NCBI GenBank assembly: GCA_019359615.1
Contig: JAHHHA010000001.1
Span: forward strand, 310,001 to 374,000
Reading direction: 5' to 3'
Source: Cyanosarcina radialis HA8281-LM2
GTDB taxonomy: Bacteria > Cyanobacteriota > Cyanobacteriia > Cyanobacteriales > CCAP-1448
DNA length: 64,000 nucleotides
Below are positions 27,587 through 36,594 of the stretch, piece by piece. The translations under genes and the position numbers were made by a program. The notes below the pieces were generated by a model. It was not told the origin of the DNA and did no database searches. It saw only the letters and a list, made by a program, of their open reading frames with translations. The first letter of the stretch is position 1, and every line of letters begins with the position of its first letter.

Positions 27587-28930
27587 TTACATTTGCTCTC
27601 GGCGATCGACGATGATGACTTCCGGGTTGGTGCCAGTGACGTTACTGGGGGAATCTGAGGCAGAGGTTCGCAGGGGATTATCCATCCGATCTGAGTCGGA
27701 GGCATTGTAAATATCCCAATCTTCAATTCCTCGCTTGCTCAAAATCGCTTCGGCACGGCGAATCTCATCATCAGTGCCATCAACGATTACCAAATAGTCG
27801 CCACGACTAATGCGATCGTTATATAACCGGGCCCGGTCTTCGGGAATTCCTAAGCCGACCAGCGCCCCGACTAAACTGCCAGCAGCAGCACCAATAGCAG
27901 TACCCGAAAGAGTGGTGGCGATCGCGGTAGCCGTGGCTCCTGCCAGCATCACCGGGCCGATACCGGGAATAGCCAGCGCCCCCAGACCGACTAACAAGCC
28001 GCCTATACCACCAACCGTACCGCCAGTAACCGCACCAGCTACAGCGCCTTCATCGGCTTTATTGCCCACCCCAGTTTTGACATCCTTGCCAGCAATTTTG
28101 TCATTGCTATCTTTGCCGATTACAGATACCCTATCCATCAAAAAGCCAGAATTTCTCAAGGCTTCGAGTGCGACTTCGGTTTCCCGCCGTCCGCGAAAGA
28201 CCCCAATAGCCCGCTTTTGACGGCTAGTGGGTCGATCGTCGAACCGATCTCTTGAGGAAAGGGCGTAGTCTGGATCGGCCATCGCACCCGTGGGATAGCT
28301 AGAAGCCCCCATTAATCCTGCACCATAGGTAGGATCGGCCATCGAGCCTGCGGGATAATCGGCAGCAGCCATCGTGCCCGTTCTGTCGGGAGCGTCGTAA
28401 ACGCCCCATTCTTGAATGCCGCCGTTGCTTAAAACAGCTTGTGCCCTAGCAATTTCTGCATCGCTACCGTCTACTAAGACGAGATATCCGCCTTGAGAAA
28501 CGCGATCGTTATAAACTTGCGCGCGCTCTTCTGGAATGCCCAATCCGATCAAGGCCCCCACTAACCCGCCAGTGGCAGCCCCAATCGCTCCGCCAGCTAC
28601 AGTGGTAGCCAGCACGGTTGCTAGTTCGCCAGCTAGCACGACCGGACCGACTCCAGGAATTGCTAATGCGCCCAAGCCGACAAGCAGGCCTGTTAGTCCG
28701 CCTAAAGCGCCGCCTGTGGCGGCTCCAGTCTTGGCCCCTTCATCGGCTTTATTGCCAACAGTATCTTGAACGTCTACACCAGCAATGTCGCCTTGACGGT
28801 CTGCATCTCTAGCAATAACAGAAACCTTGTTCATGGGAAAACCAGAACGATGCAATTGATGAAGAGCATCTTCTGCTTGTTGGCGAGTGTTAAAGACTCC
28901 AACTGCACGCTTGTTTAAGCCTAAAGCCAT
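27587..28930 (-). CDS. Duplicated YflT/17M-like general stress protein
   Basis: The 447 residues hold two copies of one domain (about 5-180 and 235-410). Each has a ferredoxin-like start (KRAVGVFNTRQQAEDAL, KRAIGVFRGRRETEVAL), a Gly/Ala-rich hydrophobic hairpin (GGLTGLLVGLGALAIPG, GGIGGLLVGLGALAIPG) and an end GYLVLVDGSDAEI / DYLVIVDGTDDEI. The linker repeats YPAGSMADP-like units. The domain resembles the general-stress 17M/YflT type. The Gly-zipper segment may insert in membranes. A single-domain paralogue is at 32848-33330. It lies 88 bases after the repeat protein gene, probably in the same operon. Confidence 0.8.
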   Translation of the reverse strand: MALGLNKRAVGVFNTRQQAEDALHQLHRSGFPMNKVSVIARDADRQGDIAGVDVQDTVGNKADEGAKTGAATGGALGGLTGLLVGLGALAIPGVGPVVLAGELATVLATTVAGGAIGAATGGLVGALIGLGIPEERAQVYNDRVSQGGYLVLVDGSDAEIARAQAVLSNGGIQEWGVYDAPDRTGTMAAADYPAGSMADPTYGAGLMGASSYPTGAMADPDYALSSRDRFDDRPTSRQKRAIGVFRGRRETEVALEALRNSGFLMDRVSVIGKDSNDKIAGKDVKTGVGNKADEGAVAGAVTGGTVGGIGGLLVGLGALAIPGIGPVMLAGATATAIATTLSGTAIGAAAGSLVGALVGLGIPEDRARLYNDRISRGDYLVIVDGTDDEIRRAEAILSKRGIEDWDIYNASDSDRMDNPLRTSASDSPSNVTGTNPEVIIVDRREQM

Positions 28931-29018
28931 GGTTTTTTACCTCCAATTTAAAAAATGAATGTGAGAGGGTGAGGGGGTGAGAATTCTTAACTCCACACTT
29001 CCTACAACACTCCTTGAA

Positions 29019-32000
29019 CTAGGGAAATACTGCGATTCTGACGGTGGCTAAAGCCCCGGCGATCGCAGAGGTGACTAGGGAAAAGAGCGCCGTACCGAAT
29101 AGCCACCAAGCCGCCCCCGCGACGACTGCTTTGGTTTCGGCTGCCCGTTTCTGGGCTTGCTCTTTGAGAGCAGAGAGCCGCTTTTGAGTTTCTAGCTGGA
29201 TCTGCTCGGCGCGTTGCAGAACGCTGTCGCGGGCGGATTCGATCCGATCGACGATCCTTTCGGCATCTGCTGCGGAGATGTCTTCCCGCGAACTCAAAAG
29301 AGCAACTAGAGTGTCCCGATTTACCTGACTCAACCGCCCTTTGAGAACATCGAATCCAGCTTGAGGATCGTCGAACAGTTGGCGGAAATCGCCTTGAATC
29401 CCCTCGTAGTTGAGTTCGGGACGCTCTAAGGAGTTGAGGTAATCGCGCAGCCGATCGAAAGTGCGATCGACCGTCGATTGCACCCGCTGCTGGACTTGCT
29501 GGATTTGTTCGACCAGGGAGTTGCGGACTGACTCGATCTGTCCGACTATGCGGTTGGCTTCTTCCTCGCTGATGTCTTCTCTTTGGGCTAAGAGCGCGAC
29601 TAAGGTAGAACGATCGAACTGCGAGAGGCGTTCTTTGAAGTTTTCCGTGCCCGCGCGAGGGTCTTGGAATAAGAGTTGCAAGTCTCGCTTAATCCCTTCG
29701 GGGTCGAGTTCCTCTTTGTTGGTATGGCGCAGGTAATCGCCAATAGTGGTGGCAAAATCTTGGACTCGATCGCGGGCGCGGGTTGCCAAGCGGCGCGGAG
29801 CCTTGATAATGCTGCCAATTGCTGCTTCGACTCGATCGATCGCTAAGTTTACTTGCTCCTCGCTCAAATCTTCTCTTTGGCTCAGCAGCTTGACCAAAGT
29901 TTCTCGATCGACATGAGCCAAGCGATCGCGCCAAGCCGACACGCCTGCTTGAGGATCTTCTAGGAGATTTTGCAAGTCTCGCCCCATCCCTTCGGGATCT
30001 AGTTCTTCTAAATTGGTATTTTTCAGGTAATGGGCGATCGCGCTGAGAGTTTTGTCGTATTGCTCTTTAGCTTGACCTGCCAGTTGGCCCGGTGCTTGCC
30101 AAACCCGATCGCGGACAGCTTCTAGGCGATCGATAGTATGGTTGACTTCCTCCTCGCTCAAGTCTTGACGCTGACTGAGGAGTTGCACTAGGGTATCGCG
30201 ATCGAATTGCGAGATCCGATCTCGCAGTGCCTTTAAACCAGCAGGTGGATCTTCTAGCAGAGTTTGAAAATCGCGCTCGATCCCTTCAGGGTTTAGCTCT
30301 TCTTTGTTAGTTTGGCGCAGATAGTTGGCTACTTTTTCTCGCAATTCAGCCGCTTGCGATTTTGCCTCTTCTTGCCATTCTCGAACTCGATCTAAAGACT
30401 GTTCTAGAGTGCTTTCGAGTTGTCTGACAATATTGTCGATTTCCTCGCTGCTCAGGTCTTGGCGTTGTTGCAGAATTTGTCTCAAAGTCTGACGATCGAA
30501 TAGAGACAAGCTTTCCCATAAAGTGTCTGAATCGGCTTCGCGATCGGCTAACAAGTTGAGGAAATCGCGTTGAATGCTCTCTGGATTTAACTCTTCTTTG
30601 CTAGTTGAAAGCAGATAGCGTTCGATTTGCTGTTGCAGGCCTAGCGATCGCGCTTGAATTTCTGCCGAGCGCACCGTATTGAATACTTCTGTCCGAATTT
30701 CTTCGAGTTGGCTGGCAATTTCGTTTATCTGTTCTGAACTTAAATCGCCGCGTTGGTTTAGCTTTTGAGTCAAGTAGTTGCGATCGAGTTTTTCTAGCTC
30801 CGATCGCACCTGGCCCGGCTCTGCTTCTGGATCGTAAAGTGCGGCTTTAAATTCCCGCATTAAGGTTTCGCGGTTGAAGTGCCAGCGGTAAGAATTTAGC
30901 AGGTAGTTATCGACATCGGTGCGAATCGAGCTAGATTGTAAAGCTGGGGGTTTTTCGCCAACTTGCCCGGTCAAACTACTAACTGGTTCTGCGGTTTTAT
31001 CCCAAAGTTTTTGCAATTGTTGGGAAATTTTTTGCACGTCTAAATCGGATAAGTCTAATCGATCGGCCACAGTCGTTACTAACGACTTAACGCCAGCGTC
31101 AGCAGCTTGTTTGACTAAATCGTTTCCCGATTTTGTCGTTAGGGGCTGCTCTTTTACGATCTGCGCCACCATATCTCCTACTCGTCCCGATCGCAATTCT
31201 TCCGGGGTGGCTGACTTTAAGAATTTTTGCAATTCTTTTTGAGGTTCGTCCGTCTGAGTTTGACCGATCGCTCCCTGCCAAGCTTGTTCTAAGCGATCGA
31301 CGAGTTGCTCGGTATCTTTTTTAGATAAGTTCGTGCGCTCTCTAATTAAATCGACAAATGTTTGACGGTTGATATTAGCAAAACCTTCGCTACCAACTAG
31401 AGATTTTAAATCGGCATCTTTTAAAATCTTGGTAAATTGCTCCTGAATTTCGCCCAGATCTAACTTGGGCAAGGGCAAAGATTTCAAAGAAGTTTCTAAA
31501 GTGCCGCGAATCGCATTCGGGTCGATGCCAGCGGTCAGTTCGCGACGCACGGCGGCTGTCACTGCTTCGGCGGTAGAAACTGCCTGACTTTTAACAGTAT
31601 TAATTCCCAAAGCCGTAGTTGCCGCTCCGATCGCTCCTTGAAAACCAGAAGTAGCGGTTTTAACGAGCGAACCGACGAGGGCACCGATGGCGGTTGAACC
31701 CATCCAAGCTAGTAGCAAGAAGTAAATCGACCAAATAACGACACCAGTAATTACTCCCAACCACGTGCTGCCGATTAAACTCAATTTGACTGCCAAAAAA
31801 CTGGCGGCAAATAAAGTCAGGCTAGCGCTCAGTAGCGCCCAAATTCCTACTTTGGTTTCAATTTTGCGAATCGTGCTGCCCGTCTCTGTTGGTGAATCGT
31901 CCCCGTCTAAATCGATCTCAAAATTAGAAATTCCAAAAGCCACAGAAAAGTTGGTCAGTAGAAGTTGAAAGGCCAAAGCCATCAACACTCCTGCTACTAC

Positions 32001-32117
32001 TGAAATCAAAAATTGGGGAACAGAGAATTCTAGATATCTGGCTTCTGGAATAATTAATTGCGTTACTCCTAAACTTTGCCAACTATCTCGACCGATCGTA
32101 CTTGCAATTTCCCACAT
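29019..32117 (-). CDS. Large membrane protein with six to seven ~100-residue helical repeats
   Basis: The product has 1032 residues. The N-terminal part has several hydrophobic segments (about residues 35-60 and 95-165), including a Gly-rich one. From about residue 404 to 985 come six repeats of about 97 residues. Each has a pattern Y-L, then EELDPEGI-x-RDL, DPxAG, a DRxTLVxLLxQRxDLSEE core and a long charged helix. A partial repeat lies before residue 404. A final hydrophobic segment lies at about 1000-1028. Function is unknown. Repeated 'QREDLSEEE' blocks suggest an elongated helical, possibly scaffold-like cytoplasmic or lumenal domain between membrane anchors. It is flanked by YflT-like genes and a HAD phosphatase on the same strand. 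Confidence 0.8.
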   Translation of the reverse strand: MWEIASTIGRDSWQSLGVTQLIIPEARYLEFSVPQFLISVVAGVLMALAFQLLLTNFSVAFGISNFEIDLDGDDSPTETGSTIRKIETKVGIWALLSASLTLFAASFLAVKLSLIGSTWLGVITGVVIWSIYFLLLAWMGSTAIGALVGSLVKTATSGFQGAIGAATTALGINTVKSQAVSTAEAVTAAVRRELTAGIDPNAIRGTLETSLKSLPLPKLDLGEIQEQFTKILKDADLKSLVGSEGFANINRQTFVDLIRERTNLSKKDTEQLVDRLEQAWQGAIGQTQTDEPQKELQKFLKSATPEELRSGRVGDMVAQIVKEQPLTTKSGNDLVKQAADAGVKSLVTTVADRLDLSDLDVQKISQQLQKLWDKTAEPVSSLTGQVGEKPPALQSSSIRTDVDNYLLNSYRWHFNRETLMREFKAALYDPEAEPGQVRSELEKLDRNYLTQKLNQRGDLSSEQINEIASQLEEIRTEVFNTVRSAEIQARSLGLQQQIERYLLSTSKEELNPESIQRDFLNLLADREADSDTLWESLSLFDRQTLRQILQQRQDLSSEEIDNIVRQLESTLEQSLDRVREWQEEAKSQAAELREKVANYLRQTNKEELNPEGIERDFQTLLEDPPAGLKALRDRISQFDRDTLVQLLSQRQDLSEEEVNHTIDRLEAVRDRVWQAPGQLAGQAKEQYDKTLSAIAHYLKNTNLEELDPEGMGRDLQNLLEDPQAGVSAWRDRLAHVDRETLVKLLSQREDLSEEQVNLAIDRVEAAIGSIIKAPRRLATRARDRVQDFATTIGDYLRHTNKEELDPEGIKRDLQLLFQDPRAGTENFKERLSQFDRSTLVALLAQREDISEEEANRIVGQIESVRNSLVEQIQQVQQRVQSTVDRTFDRLRDYLNSLERPELNYEGIQGDFRQLFDDPQAGFDVLKGRLSQVNRDTLVALLSSREDISAADAERIVDRIESARDSVLQRAEQIQLETQKRLSALKEQAQKRAAETKAVVAGAAWWLFGTALFSLVTSAIAGALATVRIAVFP

Positions 32118-32157
32118 CTTCCTTCTTCCTTTTATTAAATAAATTTGTTATTACTTA

Positions 32158-32844
32158 TTACTTACTTTCTGCTTGACCTAAAGGCGAATCTGCGTAATGC
32201 GCTAATAAATCAGCCGGATCGTCATAAATCGCCAAGGCCTCTGCGAGGCGATCGTCTTGCCAGCCACCGCACCGCAGAGCGATAACGCCCACTCCCGCCG
32301 CCTTTGCTGCCTTGATGTCGTAAGGCGTATCGCCCAGCATCACTACTCGATCGGGCGGTAAATCTTGCTTATTAAGTGCCGCTCGGACGATATCTGGCGA
32401 TGGTTTAGATTCCTCAGCGTCATCGGCTGTCGTTGCTTCTGGCAACAGATCGTCAACTCGCGCGGCTTTCAGCAGTATAGAAAGTTCTTCTTTTTTCGCC
32501 GAACTAGCGACGATCGCCTTTAATCCTGCCTCTTTAATTTTTATGACTAATTCTCTGGCTCCCTTAGTAGGAGAAAGCTGCTGGGCATAACTGTTAAGAA
32601 ATAGTTTTTGACGATATCGAGCAATTTCTTTACCAGGGTTTTCTTCATCAGATAATCCTGGCACTACTTGCGGGATTAATCGATCGCCACCCATACCGAT
32701 TAAAGGTCTGACTCGATCGAAACTAACGTCGTCATAACCAAAAGTTGCAAATGCGTCCACCCACGCTTCGGCGTGAGCGTCATTGCTGGCGACGAGAGTG
32801 CCATCAACATCAAAAATTACTCCTTTTAGCTGGTCGTTCATCAT
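32158..32844 (-). CDS. HAD-family phosphatase (phosphoglycolate phosphatase/beta-PGM-like)
   Basis: The 228 residues have motif I DVDGTLVASND, motif II IVASSAKKEE, Lys in AEESKPSPDI, and motifs III/IV GDTPYDIKAAKAAG. An alpha-helical cap follows motif I (subclass I). Substrate is likely a small sugar or glycolate phosphate but cannot be fixed. Only three bases separate it from the upstream YflT-like gene, and 40 bases separate it from the repeat protein gene downstream, so one operon is likely. Confidence 0.9.
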   Translation of the reverse strand: MMNDQLKGVIFDVDGTLVASNDAHAEAWVDAFATFGYDDVSFDRVRPLIGMGGDRLIPQVVPGLSDEENPGKEIARYRQKLFLNSYAQQLSPTKGARELVIKIKEAGLKAIVASSAKKEELSILLKAARVDDLLPEATTADDAEESKPSPDIVRAALNKQDLPPDRVVMLGDTPYDIKAAKAAGVGVIALRCGGWQDDRLAEALAIYDDPADLLAHYADSPLGQAESK

Positions 32845-32847
32845 TAT

Positions 32848-33330
32848 TTACCTGCTGAGAGCATCAGATGGTTGACGATAAATCTTCCAAGATTGAATCG
32901 GAATGTTATCGAAACTAGAGCCAGCCTCATCTATTTCCTTTTCGGTACCATCAACTACCAAAAGAAAGTCACCGTTGGCTACACCATCGCTGTAAAATTG
33001 AGCGACATTTTCAGGAAGACCTAAACTCTCTAAAGCCCCCATCAATCCTTTATTTAAAAAGCCGACAGCATTATTAGCTACAATATTTGCCATCGCTCCA
33101 GTTGCAAATACAGAGCCGACATCTGTAGCTGCCAAACCGCTAATTAGGGCATTGTCAGATGATGGGGATAAGTTGAAATCTTTTTGACACTCATATCCGC
33201 AAGAATTCGGGCCAATTATAGAAATTTGCTCTCTAGAAAAACCATTATCTTGTAGTTTTTGAACGGCATTCTTAGCATCTTCTTGGCTTGAAATCAGACC
33301 GAACGCCCTTTTCTTCGATTCTGAAAACAT
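32848..33330 (-). CDS. Single-domain YflT/17M-like protein
   Basis: The 160 residues are colinear with each half of the protein at 27587-28930: KRAFGLISSQEDAKNAV, ISIIGPNS, a hydrophobic Gly/Ala middle, ESLGLPENVAQFYSDGV and DFLLVVDGTEKEIDE. The central hydrophobic hairpin is shorter and less Gly-rich. It is the first gene of the presumed operon (this gene, HAD, repeat protein, duplicated YflT-like). A role in stress is inferred from the family only. Confidence 0.7.
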   Translation of the reverse strand: MFSESKKRAFGLISSQEDAKNAVQKLQDNGFSREQISIIGPNSCGYECQKDFNLSPSSDNALISGLAATDVGSVFATGAMANIVANNAVGFLNKGLMGALESLGLPENVAQFYSDGVANGDFLLVVDGTEKEIDEAGSSFDNIPIQSWKIYRQPSDALSR

Positions 33331-33612
33331 TTATTTTGTCCGCCAGCAATTATTAACTGCGATCGGTAATGGTTAATTAACAATTGTTTGTCAATTTGAC
33401 CGTCAGCGATCGCAACTTGCACTTAGTTCACAATAATCGCTAAAGCTAGTTACATTCTTCCGTCTTGAGAGCAGAAATGCAGTCCTTCAATAGATAGAGA
33501 ATGGTAAGCTATCAGAGAGATTAGGAGAGCAAAGTTATGTCCTGGGGATGATGGCGATCGCGAGGCTTTTTCGTTTACCGTACAAAGAGTTTCGCGCTCT
33601 GAAGAAAAGCTA

Positions 33613-34347
33613 ATGATTGTCAACCTTGTAGAGAATGGCTGGGAAATTATCTATCATCGCGCTCATGCTTTATTAGCTGCCAAAATCGCGGGGCAGTGGA
33701 GCAGAAAGGAAACGCCCGTGCGTTTGTATGAGACGATCGCAGCTATTTCTCACCACGACGATTTAGAGCGGGAGTGGGAAGGAAACCACTTGACTGAAGC
33801 TGGCGCGCCTTTAGACTTTACTCTCGATAAAGACTCGTCGGTCGCACAGTTTATTCAGCTAATAGATGGCGCTCGCTACCGGGGGCGATGGGTAGCCATG
33901 CTGGTCTCGATGCACATTTGCTTTCTCAATCAACATCGGCGAGGGCAATCGGCCGAGTGGGATGACTTTTTCAAAACCCAACTCAAGCGGCAAGAAGAAT
34001 GGCGCAAAGGGCTGGGAATCGACAAAGATGAAGCCGAACGAGCTTATCAATTTATGCACTGGTGCGATCGCTTATCTTTGATTTTGACGCAAAAACAACT
34101 TCCTGCCGGACAGCGATGGCTAGAAATTACTTCGGGGTTAGACGGAGTGCGTTACGAGGTGATGCAACAAGCGAACGGAGATGTCACCATCCAGCCCTGG
34201 CCCTTTGAGGCGAAACGGTTTCAGGTGAGCGTAGATGCCAGTCATTTAACCCAGTTGAAGTTTAAAAGCAGCGAAGAACTGGCAAAAGCACTTCAGCAAG
34301 CCCCGCTCGAATTGTTAGAGTGGACATTTGTTAAATCCAATTCCTAA
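33613..34347 (+). CDS. DUF3891 family protein
   Basis: The 244 residues match the DUF3891 pattern: an N-terminal His-containing segment (YHRAHALLAAKIAGQW) and the motif AISHHDDLEREWEG. The mid-protein motif HICFLNQHRR and the late FMHWCDRLSLIL follow. Conserved His/Asp residues suggest an HD-like metal site, but no activity is established for the family. It is alone on the plus strand. Confidence 0.85.
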   Translation: MIVNLVENGWEIIYHRAHALLAAKIAGQWSRKETPVRLYETIAAISHHDDLEREWEGNHLTEAGAPLDFTLDKDSSVAQFIQLIDGARYRGRWVAMLVSMHICFLNQHRRGQSAEWDDFFKTQLKRQEEWRKGLGIDKDEAERAYQFMHWCDRLSLILTQKQLPAGQRWLEITSGLDGVRYEVMQQANGDVTIQPWPFEAKRFQVSVDASHLTQLKFKSSEELAKALQQAPLELLEWTFVKSNS

Positions 34348-34387
34348 TTTTCAATCCGCTTTGTTGTTTAGATGCAACACATCCTGA

Positions 34388-34405
34388 GTAGGGGCGCAAA
34401 GCATT
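34388..34405. repeat. Left half of a split GGGGCGCAAAGCATT hairpin
   Basis: GTAGGGGCGCAAAGCATT is half of a cyanobacterial stem-loop. The complementary half (CCATTGCACCCCTAC, 34632-34646) lies just beyond the MITE-like element, which therefore seems inserted in the loop. Confidence 0.75.
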
Positions 34406-34630
34406 CATTGGTGTCAAGTTAACGGTCAAGAGCTTCGTCCGGCAGGGGTTCAAAACCCTACCTCTCAAAGCGAAAGTCCTCGCTCAGAGGACTGCCGATC
34501 TCTGGGTAATTTAGTTCATTAGTCCATTTCAATGGACTTAAGCTATTAGCCGGAGGTTTTGAACCTCCGGCGGTGGTGGCTGAAATCCATGGTTTAGCAA
34601 AGGCTCTAGCTTTAAGTTGACGCGCATGAA
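34406..34630. mobile_element. MITE-like element, copy B (about 225 bp), nested in another hairpin repeat
   Basis: The left end CATTGGTGTCAAGTTAACGG matches the reverse-complemented end of copy A, and the right end is TTTAAGTTGACGCGCATG. It shares the internal AGGGGTT/GTCCATTT/AGGTTTTGAACCT hairpins with copy A. No ORF. It interrupts a palindromic repeat whose halves flank it. Confidence 0.82.
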
Positions 34631-34701
34631 TCCATTGCACCCCTACAGGGGAATTCATATGTAGCAGGTATTAAGCAAAACGGTATTACAGATGTGTCTA
34701 G

Positions 34702-35139
34702 TTACGGTAAATATTTTTGCACTACTTGCCATCCAGAGAGCGACACCCAAAACAATCCTACGAATAGGGCGATGTTAGTAGCGACGTGAAAGGAACGCGC
34801 CCAAAATCTCTGGGGGCTAATTAGGGTAGCACTACCAGCAGATAGCAAAACCAAGACTACAACTGCTAATCCCGCTGGCAGATGACCAGAATGACCTAGA
34901 GTTCCATAATGACCCAACGTACCGACAATGCCAATTGCCAGGAGCAATAAAACGAGGGCTACAAGAATAGCACCAGTTATGTTATGGAAAGGCTGTAACC
35001 ATTTGGGCTGAGAGTTTCCTTGCTGTCGTCGCAAGAACATCCAAGCCCCCGTAACGCCTAGCAACAAGTAGGCGAAGATGGATAGCCCCATCGACCAAGC
35101 AGCTATTTTCCACAACCAAAGAAACGAGGGGAGATGCAC
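34702..35139 (-). CDS. DUF4079-type four-helix membrane protein
   Basis: The 145 residues have four hydrophobic helices (about 10-32, 53-73, 82-102 and 113-135). Short polar loops and His residues (HNITG, GHLPAG, FHVATN) could ligand haem. The pattern fits DUF4079, a cyanobacterial membrane family of unknown role with cytochrome-b561-like traits. The gene ends beside the MITE copy B region. Confidence 0.7.
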   Translation of the reverse strand: MHLPSFLWLWKIAAWSMGLSIFAYLLLGVTGAWMFLRRQQGNSQPKWLQPFHNITGAILVALVLLLLAIGIVGTLGHYGTLGHSGHLPAGLAVVVLVLLSAGSATLISPQRFWARSFHVATNIALFVGLFWVSLSGWQVVQKYLP

Positions 35140-35250
35140 TGGGAGAGAAGGAGAGAGGGGGAAGAGGGGGAAGAGGGGGGAAGAGTTCGGAGTTCGGAGT
35201 TAAAAATAACTCCACACTCAACACTTAACACTTAACACTTCCTACAGCAC
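35140..35250. repeat. GAGGGGGAA and TTAACACTT repeats
   Basis: GAGGGGGAAGAGG units at about 35153-35180 are followed by CACTTAACACTTAACACTT at about 35214-35240. Both families are scattered over the window. Confidence 0.8.
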
Positions 35251-35271
35251 TTCCAAAGCTCTTAAGATCTT

Positions 35272-35301
35272 AAAAGGGGGTTGCCAAAGATGACAACCCC
35301 C
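35272..35301 (-). terminator. Rho-independent terminator of the DUF1830 gene
   Basis: The perfect stem GGGGGTTG/CAACCCCC has a 10-base loop. Read on the minus strand a TTTT run follows the stem. It lies 31 bases after the stop codon at 35332. Confidence 0.85.
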
Positions 35302-35331
35302 TATGGAGTGAAAATTGAAAACAATAGTTTA

Positions 35332-35730
35332 TTACCCAACTGTAGCGGTTGCTAAAAGGTCTTGGTTTTCTAGTCTTTTTTGAGAGGTTGGTTTGGTAGA
35401 TTGCGCGGGAGCGTCAATATTTCGATCGCCCTCTAATGACTGTCGATCGCTAGCTGAATTGTCGTTATTATCGTTATCTTTGATGCTCAAACGTTCGCAA
35501 GGAATTTTGTCTGACAAGATAGCACTTGCCATCATGCCCGTATGAATTTCTAAATAAGCGTCGGGCAATGTTTCAAATAGCAAACGCTGTCCGGGAAAAA
35601 CTACCCGTTCAAAGTACCAGTTGGGAACATTCGTGATGCGGGCAACCTGGATCTGGCTGGTAGCATTAACATAGCAACACAAAATTGCACTGGAATTATC
35701 ATCAGGTATAGGATCTAGAATTTGTGCCAT
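35332..35730 (-). CDS. DUF1830 domain protein
   Basis: The 132 residues have a conserved N-terminal domain (about 15-85: CCYVNATSQIQVARI, WYFERVVFPGQRLLFE, CERLSI). A low-complexity Asp/Asn/Ser tail follows. DUF1830 proteins are short, cyanobacteria-restricted and of unknown function. The domain looks like a small beta-barrel. It has its own terminator. Confidence 0.85.
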   Translation of the reverse strand: MAQILDPIPDDNSSAILCCYVNATSQIQVARITNVPNWYFERVVFPGQRLLFETLPDAYLEIHTGMMASAILSDKIPCERLSIKDNDNNDNSASDRQSLEGDRNIDAPAQSTKPTSQKRLENQDLLATATVG

Positions 35731-35940
35731 AACTTTACTAAAAATTTTTTTGTCCAGGTGTTTGATTACTGCGAACAGGTTAACACTTGGCGATCCCCGC
35801 TTGCTGTAAAGTCTACTACCAACTAATTCAGTTGTAATATTTCTTTATTTAAGAAATTACCGATCGCCCGTTTACTAACGGTAAATGGTAAGAATATAAA
35901 GAAATTATTAAGATTAATTCGATCGAGATCCACAATGGAG

Positions 35941-36594
35941 TTACTGTGTAAGTCCCGATCGATCGACTTTAGTACCGATAGCGCAAGTATCGGTCAGGTT
36001 GCTCCCGGTTAGGTTACTGCCTTCTAACTCAGCGCATAATAAATTAGCTCCAGTCAAGTTAGCCCCAGCAAGATTGGCTCCTTGCAAGTTAGCCTCTTCC
36101 AGATTGGCTTGGCTCAAGTTGGCTCCTTGCAAATCTGCTTGGGTTAAATCTGCTCCTTGGAGGTTAACAGTATTGAGGTTAGCGCCTCGTAAATCAGCAC
36201 CTCGCAAGTCAACTCCTTGCAAGTTGGCTCCCATTAAATTACTACCGCTCAAGAAAGCACCAGCTAGAGATGCTTGGGTCAGTTTGGCTCCCATTAAGTT
36301 AGCGCCTCGAAGGTTGCTTCCTCGTAAGTCAGCACTGGCTAAGTCGGCTTGCATCAAGTTGACTCCCACCAGATTGCCTCGCAAGTTAGTACCTACTAAT
36401 TTAGCGCCGAGCAAATTAGATCCTTCCAGTCGAGCGCCTTCTAGGTTAGCTCTAGAAAGATCGATCCCAGTTAAAGTCGCCCCAGCTAAATTAATTTGCC
36501 GCAAGTCAACACCAGCTAAGTCTTCATCTTCTAGGTTGGCTCCTGGTAATTGCTTGAGTTTGCCTAAGCGAATTGCTTCAATATCAGTTGTCAT
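35941..36594 (-). CDS. Pentapeptide-repeat protein
   Basis: The 217 residues consist almost entirely of A(N/D)LxG-type pentapeptide units (about 35 repeats) after a short cap. Such proteins form a right-handed quadrilateral beta-helix. There is no signal peptide. Its ATG overlaps the TGA of the upstream DICT-HD gene (shared bases 36591-36594), so translational coupling is likely. Function is not defined; a few relatives mimic DNA. Confidence 0.93.
   Translation of the reverse strand: MTTDIEAIRLGKLKQLPGANLEDEDLAGVDLRQINLAGATLTGIDLSRANLEGARLEGSNLLGAKLVGTNLRGNLVGVNLMQADLASADLRGSNLRGANLMGAKLTQASLAGAFLSGSNLMGANLQGVDLRGADLRGANLNTVNLQGADLTQADLQGANLSQANLEEANLQGANLAGANLTGANLLCAELEGSNLTGSNLTDTCAIGTKVDRSGLTQ

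Noticed and set aside
27810-28769. Pro/Ala-rich frames antisense to the duplicated YflT-like gene
   Set aside because: Shadows of its Gly/Ala-rich hydrophobic segments.
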